Shown: one piece after another, positions 48,394 to 58,531 of the stretch
How positions within the stretch are numbered: the first letter of the stretch is position 1
Layout: every line of letters begins with the position of its first letter
From: Streptomyces althioticus
Lineage (GTDB): Bacteria > Actinomycetota > Actinomycetes > Streptomycetales > Streptomycetaceae
Direction: 5' to 3'
Length of the DNA: 64,000 nucleotides
NCBI GenBank assembly: GCA_014649355.1
Contig: BMSW01000001.1
Location: 608,677-672,676, forward strand
Notes under the pieces: generated by a model
Told to the model about the DNA's origin: nothing
The model's database searches: none
What the model saw: only the letters and a program-made list of their open reading frames with translations
Program-made: the position numbers and the translations under genes

Positions 48394-50169
48394 ATGATGA
48401 GCAGCGGCCCGGACACCTCGACGCGTACGTCCACCCGTACGAACGGAACCCACCGGACGCACCGGGAAGCGCGCGACCGGGCGGCCGCGCGCACGCTGGC
48501 CCGGCGGCCGGCCGCCCGCTACGAGCCGCACTTGGACGGCCTGTTCACCTACTGCCTGTCCGTCCTGTGCGACCACGACGCGGCGACCGCCGCCCTGGCC
48601 GACGCGCTCCACCTCGCGGAGCGCCGCGACCGGCACGTCCCGGACGAACTCGGCGGCCTCCGCGCGTGGCTGTACGCCCTCGCCCGCTGGGCGTGTCTGC
48701 GCAAGCTGGCCGAGGCCAGGCAGAGCCGTCAGGCCTCCCACGCCGGCGGCCGTTCCGGCAGGAAGCGTGACTCCGCGGGCCACCAGGGAGCCTCCGCCGT
48801 GGCCCCCGAGGAGCAGGAGCGGCGCCGCCGTGAACTGGCCGCGCTGGCCTGGCCGGAGGCCGCCGGCACCAGCCCGGAGCAGCGCGAGGCGCTCGAACTC
48901 GCCGTCCGGCACCGTCTCGCCGCCCACGAGGTGGCCTCCGTGCTCGGCATGGCCCCGGCTGCGGCCCGCGAACTGCTCGCCACCGCTGCCTGCGAGGTGG
49001 AACGCACCCGTGCGGCGCTCGCCGTCGTCGAGACCGGCGCCTGCCCGGGCGTGGCGCACCTCACGGGCGACCAGGGCATGGTGCTCGGCACCACGCTGCG
49101 CCGCGAACTCGTCCGCCATGTCGACGACTGCCCGCGCTGCCGCCGTACCGCCGAGCGGGCCGTCCCGGGCCGGTGGCCCGGCACCAGCGTCACCCCGGAC
49201 ACCCTTCCGCTCGTGCCGGCGCCGACCGCCGCCCTGCACACCGCCCTCGCGCACCACCCACGCGCGCGTGGCGCCGCGCCCCGCTTCGACCGGCGCGGCT
49301 TCCCCATGAACCCCAAGGACCGGGTCGCCCGCCGTGACCGCCTCCGCGCGCGTGCCGTCACCACGACCGTCGTCGCCACGGTCGTCGCCGCGCCCGTGCT
49401 GGCGCTGTGGGCCGCCTACCGGGGCACCCCGGTGGGCGAGGGCGTGGGCGGCGGTCCGTCCTCCGCGCGCGAGGACGGCACCGTGGAGTTCGACGGCGAG
49501 GGCGGCGCCGGCTACGAGAACGCCGGCAACGCCGAGCCCCGCCCCACCACCCGCTTCGGCGCCGACGGAGCGCCGGACGTGTCCGTGGAGGTCGTCGAGG
49601 TCGCCGGCGCCGGGCACGAGGGCGCCGCGGAGCTCGGCGTGACGGCCGCCCACAGCGGTGACACCACACTGATCACCCTGACCGCGCGGGGCGACGGACC
49701 GGTCCGCTGGTCCGCGTCCACCGGCGCCTCCTGGCTCTACCTGAACCGCTCGTCGGGCACCCTCGCCCCGGGCGAGTCGGTCACGATCCGGGTCTTCGTC
49801 GACCAACTGCGCGAGCCGTCCGGCCACTGGCGGGCCACGGTGGCGATCTCCCCGGCGGGCTCGGTGGTGTCCATCGAGGGATACGGACCCGCCCCGTCGA
49901 GCCCGGTCACCGGCTCTCCGTCGGCCCCGGGCACCCCGAGCGGCCCGCCCCCGTCACCCTCGCACCCGGACCCCACGACGCCGTCACCCTCCGACCCCAC
50001 GCCCACGGACCCGCCCTCCTCCTCGGACCCGGACCCGGAGCCCTCGACGGACGACCCCGCCCCGACCGACCCGTCCCCCACCGAGCCGTCGCCCTCGGAC
50101 CCCGTGCCCCCGGAGCCGAGCGTCTCCACGCCCGCCGAACCGAGCGCTCCGGACCCGGAAACCCCGTAG
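48394..50169 (+). CDS. ECF-sigma-like / zinc-finger / TM / BACON-domain fusion protein
   Basis: The 591-residue protein begins as an ECF sigma factor: region 2-like HLDGLFTYCLSVLCDHDAAT and LRAWLYALARWACLRKLAEA, then region 4-like PEQREALELAVRHRL with AAHEVASVLGMAPAAAREL. A zinc-finger anti-sigma-like H-x3-C-x2-C motif follows (His242, Cys246, Cys249), then a membrane helix (about 322-342), an extracellular BACON domain (about 395-497; WSASTGASWLYLNRSSGTLAPGE in part as SASTGASWLYLN) and a 95-residue Pro/Ser/Asp tail. It would be a membrane-tethered regulator with an outer binding domain. ATG 48394 has TACGGT 6 nt upstream. DNA-binding competence is unproven. Confidence 0.82.
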   Translation: MMSSGPDTSTRTSTRTNGTHRTHREARDRAAARTLARRPAARYEPHLDGLFTYCLSVLCDHDAATAALADALHLAERRDRHVPDELGGLRAWLYALARWACLRKLAEARQSRQASHAGGRSGRKRDSAGHQGASAVAPEEQERRRRELAALAWPEAAGTSPEQREALELAVRHRLAAHEVASVLGMAPAAARELLATAACEVERTRAALAVVETGACPGVAHLTGDQGMVLGTTLRRELVRHVDDCPRCRRTAERAVPGRWPGTSVTPDTLPLVPAPTAALHTALAHHPRARGAAPRFDRRGFPMNPKDRVARRDRLRARAVTTTVVATVVAAPVLALWAAYRGTPVGEGVGGGPSSAREDGTVEFDGEGGAGYENAGNAEPRPTTRFGADGAPDVSVEVVEVAGAGHEGAAELGVTAAHSGDTTLITLTARGDGPVRWSASTGASWLYLNRSSGTLAPGESVTIRVFVDQLREPSGHWRATVAISPAGSVVSIEGYGPAPSSPVTGSPSAPGTPSGPPPSPSHPDPTTPSPSDPTPTDPPSSSDPDPEPSTDDPAPTDPSPTEPSPSDPVPPEPSVSTPAEPSAPDPETP

Positions 50170-50178
50170 CCATGAGAA

Positions 50179-50209
50179 GGCGCCCGCCCCCGCGCAGGGG
50201 ACGGGCGCC
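50179..50209. terminator. hairpin between the BACON fusion gene and a convergent gene
   Basis: GGCGCCCG and CGGGCGCC arms (50179-50186 and 50202-50209), extended by CCCC/GGGG, form a strong stem after the stop codon. There is no U-tract. Confidence 0.6.
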
Positions 50210-50229
50210 GGTGACGCCGCGACGGACCG

Positions 50230-51105
50230 TCAGGACGGGTCCGCCGGGTGCGGCGCCAGCAGCGGCAGCTGCGACGCCAGCCGCTCCTCGCACAGCTCGA
50301 CCAGGCGGTCGTACCCCGCCTTGCCCATCAGCTCGATCAGCTCCGGGCGGTAGGAGACGTACACCGGCTCGCCCGCGCCGTGCGCCGAGGTCGCCGACGT
50401 GCACCACCAGTGCAGGTCGTGGCCGCCGGGGCCCCAGCCGCGCCGGTCGTACTCACCGATCGACACCTGCAGCACGCGCGTGTCGTCGGGCCGGTCGATC
50501 CAGTCGTACGTGCGCCGGACGGGGAGCTGCCAGCAGACGTCCGGCTTGGTCTCCAGCGGCTCGCGGCCCTCCTTGAGGGCGAGGATGTGCAGCGAGCAGC
50601 CCATGCCGCCCTTGAACCCGGGGCGGTTCTGGAAGATGCACGAGCCCTGGAAGGGACGCGTCTGGCGCTCGCCGTCCTCGTCCTCCGAGATCCACCCGTT
50701 GCGGGTGCCCTCCGCGTGGTGCTGCCAGATGTCCGGTGTGAGACGCGCCACATGCTCGGCGACGCGCTTCTCGTCGTCCTCGTCGGAGAAGTGGGCACCC
50801 AAGGTGCAGCACCCGTCGTCCGCGCGGCCGGCCTGGATGCCCTGGCAGCCGCTGCCGAAGATGCAGTTCCACCGAGAGGTGAGCCATGTCAGATCGCAGC
50901 GGAAGACCTGCTCGTCGTCCGCCGGATCAGGGAATTCCACCCAGGCACGGGCGAAGTCGAGGCCCTGCTCGTCGTCGACAGGCGCCGGATGCGGCGCCTG
51001 CGGCGGGGCCGGCACCCGCGAAGGATCCCCGGCCAGCCCGGCCCGCTTTTCCTTCCTGGCCGTTTTGTCCGTCTTCTCGTCCTTCGCCTTTTTCGTCTTT
51101 GGCAC
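50230..51105 (-). CDS. Cys-rich hypothetical protein with basic N-terminus
   Basis: The 291-residue protein starts with a Lys-rich stretch ([19 protein letters not shown]), then a globular domain with a Cys cluster ([20 protein letters not shown], followed by [16 protein letters not shown]) and two further conserved Cys (GSCIFQNR and [11 protein letters not shown]). The spacing recalls YkgJ-type metal-binding proteins, so an iron or zinc site is plausible but unproven. GTG 51105 has TACCCT 6 nt upstream (51112-51117, minus strand). It is divergent from the Ppx/GppA gene. Confidence 0.75.
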   Translation of the reverse strand: MPKTKKAKDEKTDKTARKEKRAGLAGDPSRVPAPPQAPHPAPVDDEQGLDFARAWVEFPDPADDEQVFRCDLTWLTSRWNCIFGSGCQGIQAGRADDGCCTLGAHFSDEDDEKRVAEHVARLTPDIWQHHAEGTRNGWISEDEDGERQTRPFQGSCIFQNRPGFKGGMGCSLHILALKEGREPLETKPDVCWQLPVRRTYDWIDRPDDTRVLQVSIGEYDRRGWGPGGHDLHWWCTSATSAHGAGEPVYVSYRPELIELMGKAGYDRLVELCEERLASQLPLLAPHPADPS

Positions 51106-51200
51106 CTGTCCAGGGTAAGTCGCCGCGGGCCCGCACCGGCACCGGTCCGGCCGTCGAGAAGCGGACGTCACGGCGTGCTGCGGGCAGTAGCGTTTCGTAC

Positions 51201-52133
51201 ATGAGACTCGGTGTCCTCGACGTGGGTTCGAACACGGTGCACCTGCTGGTGGTCGACGCCCACCCCGGCGCGCGGCCGCTGCCCGCGCACTCGCACAAGG
51301 CCGAACTGCGCCTCGCCCAACTCCTCGACGACGACGGGTCGATCGGCCCCGACGGCATCGACCGGCTGGTGACGGTCGTGCACGAGGCGCTCCAGGCCGC
51401 CGAGGACAAGGGCGTGGAGGAGCTGCTGCCGTTCGCGACCTCCGCCGTTCGCGACGCGAGCAACGCCGACGACGTCCTCACCCGCGTCCGCGACGAGACC
51501 GGCGTCGAACTCCAAGTGCTCAGCGGTGAGGAGGAGGCGAAGCTCACCTTCCTCGCCGCCCGCCGCTGGTTCGGCTGGTCCTCGGGGAAGCTGCTCGTCA
51601 TCGACATCGGCGGCGGCTCCCTGGAGATCGCCTACGGCATGGACGAGGAGCCGGACGCGGCGGTGTCGCTCCCGCTCGGCGCGGGCCGCCTCACCGCCGG
51701 CTGGCTGCCCGGAGACCCGCCCGAGGCCGAGGACGTCCGCGCGCTGCGCCGCCACGTGCGCACGGAGATAGCGCGCTCGGTCGGCGACTTCAGCCGGTTC
51801 GGAGCCCCGGACCACGTGGTGGCCACCTCCAAGACCTTCAAGCAGCTCGCCCGCCTCGCGGGCGCCCCGGGCTCCGCCGAGGGCCTGTACGTCCAGCGGG
51901 AGCTGAAGCGCGAGTCGCTGGAGGCGTGGGTGCCGCGGCTGGCCGGGATGACCGCCGCCGAGCGCGCCGAACTGCCGGGCGTGTCCGAGGCCCGCGCGGG
52001 CCAGCTCCTCGCCGGCGCGATGGTCGCCGAGGGCGCGATGGACCTCTTCGGCGTGGAGCGCCTGGAGATCTGTCCCTGGGCGCTGCGGGAGGGCGTCATA
52101 CTCCGCCGCCTCGACCACATGGGCCCCGCCTGA
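51201..52133 (+). CDS. Ppx/GppA family phosphatase
   Basis: The 310-residue ASKHA-fold protein has [50 protein letters not shown] and [15 protein letters not shown], the exopolyphosphatase/guanosine pentaphosphatase core. It is the short actinobacterial type lacking the C-terminal HD-like domain of E. coli Ppx, so it would act on polyphosphate or (p)ppGpp; which is not decidable here. ATG 51201 has TAGCGT 7 nt upstream and no ribosome-binding site. Divergent from the Cys-rich gene with a 95-nt gap. Confidence 0.92.
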   Translation: MRLGVLDVGSNTVHLLVVDAHPGARPLPAHSHKAELRLAQLLDDDGSIGPDGIDRLVTVVHEALQAAEDKGVEELLPFATSAVRDASNADDVLTRVRDETGVELQVLSGEEEAKLTFLAARRWFGWSSGKLLVIDIGGGSLEIAYGMDEEPDAAVSLPLGAGRLTAGWLPGDPPEAEDVRALRRHVRTEIARSVGDFSRFGAPDHVVATSKTFKQLARLAGAPGSAEGLYVQRELKRESLEAWVPRLAGMTAAERAELPGVSEARAGQLLAGAMVAEGAMDLFGVERLEICPWALREGVILRRLDHMGPA

Positions 52134-52240
52134 CCCCCGACGGGGCCCGCCCCGAAGGCGCCGCCGCCCGCTATGGCAAACACCACAACGGCCGGGCGGT
52201 ACCCCGCACCGCCCCCACCCCACCCCGTAACCTGAGGCTC

Positions 52241-53104
52241 GTGGCAGAAGCAAGGGACGTAGTCCGCATCCCGGATGCGAAGGTCGCCCTGTCGACGGCC
52301 TCCGTCTACCCGGAGTCGACGGCGACGGCCTTCGAGATCGCCGCGCGCCTCGGGTACGACGGCGTCGAGGTGATGGTCTGGACGGACCCCGTCAGCCAGG
52401 ACATCGAGGCCCTCCGCCGGCTCAGCGACTACCACCGCATCCCCGTCCTCGCCGTCCACGCGCCCTGTCTGCTGATCACGCAGCGCGTGTGGTCCACCGA
52501 TCCCTGGACCAAGCTCCAGCGGGCCCGGGCCGCCGCCGAGAAGCTCGGCGCGTCGACGGTCGTCGTCCACCCGCCCTTCCGCTGGCAGCGGCAGTACGCC
52601 CGCGACTTCGTCGACGGCATCTGGCGGATGGCGAACGAGACCGACGTGCGGTTCGCCGTGGAGAACATGTACCCCTGGCGCTACCGCGACCGCGAGATGC
52701 TGGCCTACGCCCCCGACTGGGACGTGACCAAGGAGGACTACCGCCACTTCACGATCGACCTGAGCCACGCCTCCACCTCCCGCACGGACACGCTCCGGAT
52801 GGTGGAGCGCATGGGCGACCGGCTGGGGCACGTGCACCTGGCCGACGGCCGGGGCTCCGCCAAGGACGAGCACCTGGTGCCCGGCCGCGGCGACCAGCCG
52901 TGCGCCGAGGTCCTGGAGGGGCTGGCGCGCGGCGGCTTCGACGGTCATGTCGTGATCGAGGTCAACACCCGGCGCGCCATGTCCAGCGCCGAACGTGAGG
53001 CCGACCTGGCGGAGGCCCTCGCCTTCACCCGCCTCCACCTTGCCTCGGCGTCCTCCCCTTCCTCCCTGTCCACCCCTTCCTCCCTCCGGGTCCCGCGGCG
53101 ATGA
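52241..53104 (+). CDS. sugar phosphate isomerase/epimerase family protein (TIM barrel)
   Basis: The 287-residue protein matches the AP-endonuclease-2/xylose-isomerase-like barrel: [54 protein letters not shown] and VIEVNTRRA with metal-binding Glu, Asp and His residues on strand ends (e.g. [20 protein letters not shown]). The substrate is unknown. The GTG start has TAACCT 7 nt upstream. Its stop overlaps the start of a TetR gene (ATGA), so the two are co-expressed. Confidence 0.88.
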   Translation: MAEARDVVRIPDAKVALSTASVYPESTATAFEIAARLGYDGVEVMVWTDPVSQDIEALRRLSDYHRIPVLAVHAPCLLITQRVWSTDPWTKLQRARAAAEKLGASTVVVHPPFRWQRQYARDFVDGIWRMANETDVRFAVENMYPWRYRDREMLAYAPDWDVTKEDYRHFTIDLSHASTSRTDTLRMVERMGDRLGHVHLADGRGSAKDEHLVPGRGDQPCAEVLEGLARGGFDGHVVIEVNTRRAMSSAEREADLAEALAFTRLHLASASSPSSLSTPSSLRVPRR

Positions 53105-53748
53105 ACGGCGTCACCGCGAGCGACGGCCCCGGCGCCTCCCCGGACGGGACCGGCGCCCCCCGGCGCCGCGGCCGTCCCCCGGCCGCCGAGTCGGCCGGCA
53201 CCCGTGCCCGCATCCTCGACGCGGCGCGCGAGGAGTTCTCCGCACGCGGCTACGAGAAGACGTCCGTGCGGGGCATCGCCAAGGCCGCCGGGGTCGACTC
53301 CGCCCTGGTGCACCACTACTTCGGCACCAAGGAGCGGGTTTTCGAGGCCGCCGTCGAGGTCGCCTTCGGACCGGCCCTCGCCGAGCGGGACGCGCTGCTC
53401 GAAGGGCCGCTCGACGAGGTGGGTGAGCGGATGACCCGCGTGATCATCGGACTGTGGGAGAACCCGGTCACGCGCACCCCGCTGCTCGCGATCGTCCGCT
53501 CCGCCGTCAACAACGACACCGCGGCCGCCGTCTTCCGCCGCCTCGTCGCCAGCCAGCTGCTGCGCCGGATCGCCGGACAGCTCGACCGCCCCGACGCGGA
53601 ACTGCGGGCCGAACTGGCCGCCGCCCAGCTCGTCGGCATCGCGATGATCCGGTACGTGATCCGGGTCGAACCGCTCGCCTCGGCCGACCCGGAGGACCTC
53701 GTCCGCAGGGTCGCCCCCGTCGTGCAGGGCCACCTCACCGGGCCCTGA
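53101..53748 (+). CDS. TetR-family transcriptional regulator
   Basis: The 215-residue protein has a disordered Gly/Pro/Arg-rich start, then a TetR helix-turn-helix ([40 protein letters not shown]) and a TetR_C-like domain with [20 protein letters not shown]. It is translationally coupled to the upstream isomerase gene. ilvD follows after 131 nt. The ligand and targets are unknown; no clear divergent operator is present since it lies inside an operon. Confidence 0.92.
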   Translation: MNGVTASDGPGASPDGTGAPRRRGRPPAAESAGTRARILDAAREEFSARGYEKTSVRGIAKAAGVDSALVHHYFGTKERVFEAAVEVAFGPALAERDALLEGPLDEVGERMTRVIIGLWENPVTRTPLLAIVRSAVNNDTAAAVFRRLVASQLLRRIAGQLDRPDAELRAELAAAQLVGIAMIRYVIRVEPLASADPEDLVRRVAPVVQGHLTGP

Positions 53749-53879
53749 GCGTCGGACCTCTGAGACACGCGTCCCGTATTCCGGACACCCTGTCCCGCCC
53801 TCTGGATGACCGGCGTACGCTCGATGCAGTCAGAACTCTCTGGCGGAGACTCCCCGAAGGTCTGAAGGAGCGAGCGACG

Positions 53880-55733
53880 ATGCCCGAGCTGAGGTCCCGC
53901 ACAGTCACCCACGGCCGCAACATGGCGGGCGCCCGCGCCCTTATGCGCGCCTCCGGTGTACCCGGTGCGGACATCGGCCGGAAGCCGATCATCGCGGTCG
54001 CCAACAGCTTCACGGAGTTCGTCCCCGGCCACACCCACCTCGCGCCGGTCGGCCGGATCGTCAGCGAGGCGGTCGTCGCGGCCGGCGGCATCCCGCGCGA
54101 GTTCAACACCATCGCCGTCGACGACGGCATCGCCATGGGCCACGGCGGCATGCTCTACTCGCTGCCCTCCCGCGACCTGATCGCCGACAGCGTGGAGTAC
54201 ATGGTCGAGGCCCACTGCGCCGACGCCCTGATCTGCATCTCCAACTGCGACAAGATCACCCCGGGCATGCTCAACGCCGCGCTGCGGCTGAACATCCCCA
54301 CGGTCTTCGTCTCCGGCGGCCCGATGGAGTCCGGCCGGGCCACGCTCGTCGACGGCACGGTCCGCACGCTCGACCTGGTCGACGCGATGTCGGAAGCCGT
54401 CAACGACAAGATCTCCGACGAGGACATCCTCCGCATCGAGGAGAACGCCTGCCCCACCTGCGGCTCCTGTTCGGGCATGTTCACCGCCAACTCGATGAAC
54501 TGCCTGACCGAGGCCATCGGCCTCTCCCTCCCCGGCAACGGCTCGGTCCTCGCCACCCACACCGCCCGCAAGGACCTGTACGTCCGTGCGGCCGAGACGG
54601 TCCTGGACCTCACCCGCCGCTACTACGAGCAGGACGACGACTCGGTCCTGCCCCGCAGCATCGCCACCCCCGCGGCCTTCGAGAACGCCATGGCGCTCGA
54701 CATCGCGATGGGCGGCTCCACCAACACGATCCTGCACCTGCTGGCCGCCGCCCAGGAGGCGGACGTCGCCTACGGCCTCACCGAGATGGACGCCCTCTCG
54801 CGCCGCGTCCCCTGCCTGGCCAAGGTCGCGCCCAACGTCGCGGGGGACCGCACGTACTACATGGAGGACGTGCACCGGGCGGGCGGCATCCCGGCCCTCC
54901 TCGGCGAGCTGCACCGCGCGGGCCTGCTCAACGAGGACGTCCACTCCGTCCACAGCCCGTCCCTGGCCGACTGGCTGAAGACCTGGGACGTCCGGTCCGG
55001 CTCCCCGTCCGCCGAGGCCGTGGAACTCTGGCACGCGGCCCCCGGCTGCAAGCGCTCCGCCGAGGCCTTCTCCCAGTCCGAGCGCTGGGACTCCCTGGAC
55101 GTGGACGCCGAGGGCGGCTGCATCCGCTCCGTCGAGCACGCCTACTCCAAGGACGGCGGCCTCGCGGTGCTGCGCGGCAACCTCGCCGTCGACGGCTGCG
55201 TCGTCAAGACGGCCGGCGTCGACGAGTCCATCTGGACCTTCGAGGGCCCGGCGGTCGTCTGCGAGTCGCAGGAGGAGGCCGTCCAGAAGATCCTCACCCA
55301 GCAGGTCAAGGAGGGCGACGTCGTCGTCATCCGCTACGAGGGCCCCAAGGGCGGCCCCGGCATGCAGGAGATGCTCTACCCGACCTCGTACCTCAAGGGC
55401 CGCGGCCTCGGGAAGACGTGCGCGCTGATCACCGACGGCCGTTTCTCCGGCGGCACCTCGGGTCTGTCCATCGGCCACGCCTCTCCGGAGGCGGCCTCGG
55501 GCGGCACGATCGCCCTGGTCGAGGACGGCGACCGCATCCGCATCGACATCCCGAACCGCTCCATCGAGCTGCTGGTCGACGACGCGGAACTGTCCCGCCG
55601 CGAGGAGGCCCTCGCCGGCCGCTACGCCCCGAAGAACCGCGACCGCAAGGTCTCCGCGGCCCTGCGCGCCTACGCGGCGATGGCGACGAGCGCGGACAAG
55701 GGCGCGGTCCGTGACGTGACCAAGCTGGGCTGA
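53880..55733 (+). CDS. ilvD: dihydroxy-acid dehydratase
   Basis: The 617-residue enzyme makes the 2-oxo acids for valine, isoleucine and pantoate. The Fe-S ligands are visible in [12 protein letters not shown] and [20 protein letters not shown], and the C-terminal catalytic region has [23 protein letters not shown] split here as [21 protein letters not shown] lies 10 nt before ATG 53880. It stands alone, separate from the other ilv genes, with a 131-nt upstream gap for its own promoter, and converges on the kinase gene. Confidence 0.97.
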   Translation: MPELRSRTVTHGRNMAGARALMRASGVPGADIGRKPIIAVANSFTEFVPGHTHLAPVGRIVSEAVVAAGGIPREFNTIAVDDGIAMGHGGMLYSLPSRDLIADSVEYMVEAHCADALICISNCDKITPGMLNAALRLNIPTVFVSGGPMESGRATLVDGTVRTLDLVDAMSEAVNDKISDEDILRIEENACPTCGSCSGMFTANSMNCLTEAIGLSLPGNGSVLATHTARKDLYVRAAETVLDLTRRYYEQDDDSVLPRSIATPAAFENAMALDIAMGGSTNTILHLLAAAQEADVAYGLTEMDALSRRVPCLAKVAPNVAGDRTYYMEDVHRAGGIPALLGELHRAGLLNEDVHSVHSPSLADWLKTWDVRSGSPSAEAVELWHAAPGCKRSAEAFSQSERWDSLDVDAEGGCIRSVEHAYSKDGGLAVLRGNLAVDGCVVKTAGVDESIWTFEGPAVVCESQEEAVQKILTQQVKEGDVVVIRYEGPKGGPGMQEMLYPTSYLKGRGLGKTCALITDGRFSGGTSGLSIGHASPEAASGGTIALVEDGDRIRIDIPNRSIELLVDDAELSRREEALAGRYAPKNRDRKVSAALRAYAAMATSADKGAVRDVTKLG

Positions 55734-55758
55734 GGCCCGTGCACGGCCCCGCTGCCTG

Positions 55759-57912
55759 TCACCAGGCGGCGGGGTCGCCCGCGTCCACGGCGAAGACGGT
55801 GCCGTCGGGGGCGGAGGCGTAGACGCGGTTGTGGGCGAGGACGGGGGCGGCCAGTGTCCCGGGGATCCGGTCGGACGCGGGTCCGAGCCGCGGCCGGGTC
55901 TGCCCCAGGAGCTTGCCCGTGCGGGCGTCCACGCCGAGCAGCCGTCCGTCGGGGGCGGAGACGTACACGTGCCGTCCGTCCGATACGGGCACCGAACCCC
56001 AGCTGATTCCCGTCTCCAGCCGCCACAGCTGTTCGCCGGCGGCCATGTCGACGGCGACGAGCGAGCCGCCCGCTCCCATGAGGTGCACGGTGTTGCCCCG
56101 CACTCCGGCCTCCGCGTCCGCGACCGGCACGGGCAGCGTGACCCGCTGGGTCTCGCCGGTGTCGGGCGTGTACCGGACCACGGCCGCGGTGTCCCCGTGG
56201 ATGCCTCCGTCGGCCAGGAGGAACACCTGACCGTCGGCGGTTCCGGCCGGCGTCAGCGTCCCTTCGAACTCGGCGTCCCACCGCACGTCCCCCGTCGAGG
56301 GGTCGACCGCTGTGACGCGGGTCGTGCTCCCGTCGTCGGAGGTGGTCGCCGCATAGGCCGCGGGGTCCTTCTCACCGGCGAACGAGGTGAAGTAGGGCAC
56401 GGCCTGGCCGGGGATCCGACGGGACCACACGGTCTCGCCCGAGACGCTGTCCACCCCCGTGACCATGCCGTCGGAGCCGGTCAGCAGCAGGGTGTCGCCC
56501 ACCGCCCGGATCCCCTCGTAGGCCGGTGTGTCGTCCTGCTGCCACACCGGCTCGCCGGTGGCGGGGTCGAGTGCCTCCAGGTCGCCGATCCGGTCGAGTG
56601 AGGGATGGAGCAGGCCGCCGGACAGGACGGGCGGTTCGCTCCGCGTAGGCCCCGGCGCGACATCGTGCCGCCACACGGTGTGGCCGTCGGCCGGATCGAG
56701 GGCGAAGACCAGACCGGGCACCGCGCACAGCAGCTTCCCGGCCCCGTGCGTGCACTGCGGCACGCCACTGTCCTCCGAGGCGGGCACCGTCTCCCACACG
56801 GCGGAGCCGGCCGGCGCGCTCTGTGCCGCGGCGGTCCGTCGCGGCGGTTGCGCGTCGCCGAACGCTTGGAGCGCGGCGAGCCCGCCGAGCACGGCGACGC
56901 ACAACACTCCGGTCACCAGGGCCGCCCGTCGGCCCGGTCGCCGCGGGAACCGCTTCACGGGTGCGTCAGGTCGGACCTCGTCGGCGGCTTCGTCCAGTGC
57001 GCCGGACGCCTTCGGTGCCTCGGGCAACTCCTCCGGTCCAGAGGTGCGTTGCGTCGGCACGAGGACCTGCGTGTCGTACTTCGCCGACACGGAGCGCAAT
57101 TCCCGCATGAGCTCGTCGGGCGTGGGCCGGTCGTCGGGCTCCTTGGCCAGACACTTTCGCACCAACGGCGCGAGGGACTCCGGAACGCCCGTCAGGTCGG
57201 GCTCGTCGTGGACGACCTGGTAGGCGACGACGTACGGGCTGTCGGAGTCGAACGGACCGCGTCCCGTCGTCGCGTGCACCACGAGCGAGCCGAGAGCGAA
57301 CATGTCGGCGGCGGGGCCCACGTCACGGGGGCTGCGGAACTGTTCGGGCGCCATGAACGGCGGTGTGCCGATCAACTTGCCCGTCTCGGTGCGCAGTTCG
57401 CTGTCCCGGGGCCGGGAGATGCCGAAGTCGATGACCTTGGGGCCGTCGTCGGCGAGCAGGACGTTGCTCGGTTTCAGATCCCGGTGCACGACGCCGACCC
57501 GGTGGATGTCCCGCAGCGCCTCCGCGAGCCCCGCCATCAGGCGACGCGACTGGTCCGGGTCCATGGGCCCGTTCCGGTTCACCTGTTCGGAAAGCGTCGG
57601 GCCGGGGATGTAGAGGGTGGCCATCCACGGGCGCTCCGCGTCGGGGTCGGCGTCGACCACGGGTGCCGTGAAGGCTCCGCTCACGCGTCGCGCGGCGGCC
57701 ACCTCCTGCCGGAAGCGCCCTCTGAACTCGGGGTCCATGGCGTAGCGGGCGTGGACGACCTTCACCGCGACGCGCATGCCGGAGGGGCTGCGGGCCAGAT
57801 GCACGACGCCCATGCCGCCGGAACCCAGACAGGACTCCAGACGGTAGTGCCCGGCGTATTCAGGAAGTTCCGCTTCCGCATCTGCCCCGCCGCTGTTCCG
57901 CTGCGGCGTCAT
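55759..57912 (-). CDS. transmembrane Ser/Thr protein kinase with PQQ-like beta-propeller
   Basis: The 717-residue kinase has a Hanks-type catalytic domain (LGSGGMGVVHLARS, catalytic Lys in VAVKVVHA, HRDLKPSNVLL, DFGISR, GTPPFMAPEQF), a Pro/Glu linker, a membrane helix (about 326-345) and an outer domain of repeated PQQ-like blades (ALDPADGHTVWRHD, ALDPATGEPVWQQD, GVDSVSGETVWSRR, AVDPSTGDVRWDAE). The propeller probably senses a ligand outside the cell, with output by phosphorylation inside. There are no PASTA repeats, so it is not PknB. It is divergent from the SH3 gene. Confidence 0.93.
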   Translation of the reverse strand: MTPQRNSGGADAEAELPEYAGHYRLESCLGSGGMGVVHLARSPSGMRVAVKVVHARYAMDPEFRGRFRQEVAAARRVSGAFTAPVVDADPDAERPWMATLYIPGPTLSEQVNRNGPMDPDQSRRLMAGLAEALRDIHRVGVVHRDLKPSNVLLADDGPKVIDFGISRPRDSELRTETGKLIGTPPFMAPEQFRSPRDVGPAADMFALGSLVVHATTGRGPFDSDSPYVVAYQVVHDEPDLTGVPESLAPLVRKCLAKEPDDRPTPDELMRELRSVSAKYDTQVLVPTQRTSGPEELPEAPKASGALDEAADEVRPDAPVKRFPRRPGRRAALVTGVLCVAVLGGLAALQAFGDAQPPRRTAAAQSAPAGSAVWETVPASEDSGVPQCTHGAGKLLCAVPGLVFALDPADGHTVWRHDVAPGPTRSEPPVLSGGLLHPSLDRIGDLEALDPATGEPVWQQDDTPAYEGIRAVGDTLLLTGSDGMVTGVDSVSGETVWSRRIPGQAVPYFTSFAGEKDPAAYAATTSDDGSTTRVTAVDPSTGDVRWDAEFEGTLTPAGTADGQVFLLADGGIHGDTAAVVRYTPDTGETQRVTLPVPVADAEAGVRGNTVHLMGAGGSLVAVDMAAGEQLWRLETGISWGSVPVSDGRHVYVSAPDGRLLGVDARTGKLLGQTRPRLGPASDRIPGTLAAPVLAHNRVYASAPDGTVFAVDAGDPAAW

Positions 57913-58095
57913 GGAACCACCCCCGTGCTTCTCGTTCGCGCGCGCGACCGCTCGGAGCCTAGTCGATGGTGTGTACGGGACAGCTGCGGCGTGCCCGTCT
58001 CCTTGTGCGAAGGGTGAGGTGGTGTTTCATGAGTGACATCAGGGAATCAACGTGGCCCCATGACAGCCGTGGGGCGCGAAGGGGGAGGTTTTTCC

Positions 58096-58416
58096 ATGTC
58101 TGTCGAGCAGAGCGGAGCCGTCACTGACGCCGAGGGCGCGGGGGAGGCGACGGCCGCGGCGTCCGCGCTCGCGACGTCGTACCCGGTGGCCCCCGGCTAC
58201 CGGCTGAACGTCCGCAGCGGCCCCGGTACCAGCTATGCGGCCGTCCGTGTCCTGGCCGAGGGTGCCCGGGTCCGGATCAACTGCCAGACGCCGGGGACCC
58301 GGGTGACGGGCCCCTACGGCACCTCGAACATCTGGGACAACATCGGCAACGGCCAGTACGTCTCCGACGCCTACGTCCGCACCGGCAGTGACGGGTACGT
58401 CGCCCGCCGCTGCTAG
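58096..58416 (+). CDS. small SH3-like domain protein
   Basis: The 106-residue protein is mainly a bacterial SH3 domain: YRLNVRSGPGTSYAAVRVLA, ARVRINCQTPGTRVTGPYG, WDNIGNGQYVSDAYVRTG, with two Cys (INCQTPG and the C-terminal RRC). GGGGGAGG lies 7 nt before ATG 58096; an in-frame ATG at 58033 has no such box. No signal peptide is evident, which is odd since such domains usually bind wall peptides. It is divergent from the PQQ kinase, and a hairpin follows. Confidence 0.85.
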   Translation: MSVEQSGAVTDAEGAGEATAAASALATSYPVAPGYRLNVRSGPGTSYAAVRVLAEGARVRINCQTPGTRVTGPYGTSNIWDNIGNGQYVSDAYVRTGSDGYVARRC

Positions 58417-58431
58417 TCGCCCGGTGCGCGG

Positions 58432-58473
58432 ACGTCCCCCGGCTCCCCTCGACGGGGCGGGGCCGGGGGACGT
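58432..58473 (+). terminator. hairpin terminator after the SH3 gene
   Basis: A perfect 12-bp inverted repeat (58432-58443 with 58462-58473) with an 18-nt loop that can itself pair. Its right arm overlaps the first copy of a short tandem repeat. Confidence 0.65.
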
Positions 58474-58507
58474 TCCACGGTCGCGCGGGGGACGTTCCAC
58501 GGTCGCG
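58465..58507. repeat. two-copy 21-bp tandem repeat
   Basis: GGGGGACGTTCCACGGTCGC(G) occurs at 58465-58485 and again, identical, at 58487-58507. It lies just before the putative -10 (CACAAT, 58520-58525) of the next gene. Confidence 0.9.
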
Positions 58508-58531
58508 TGGGGGAGGAGTCACAATCGACCC

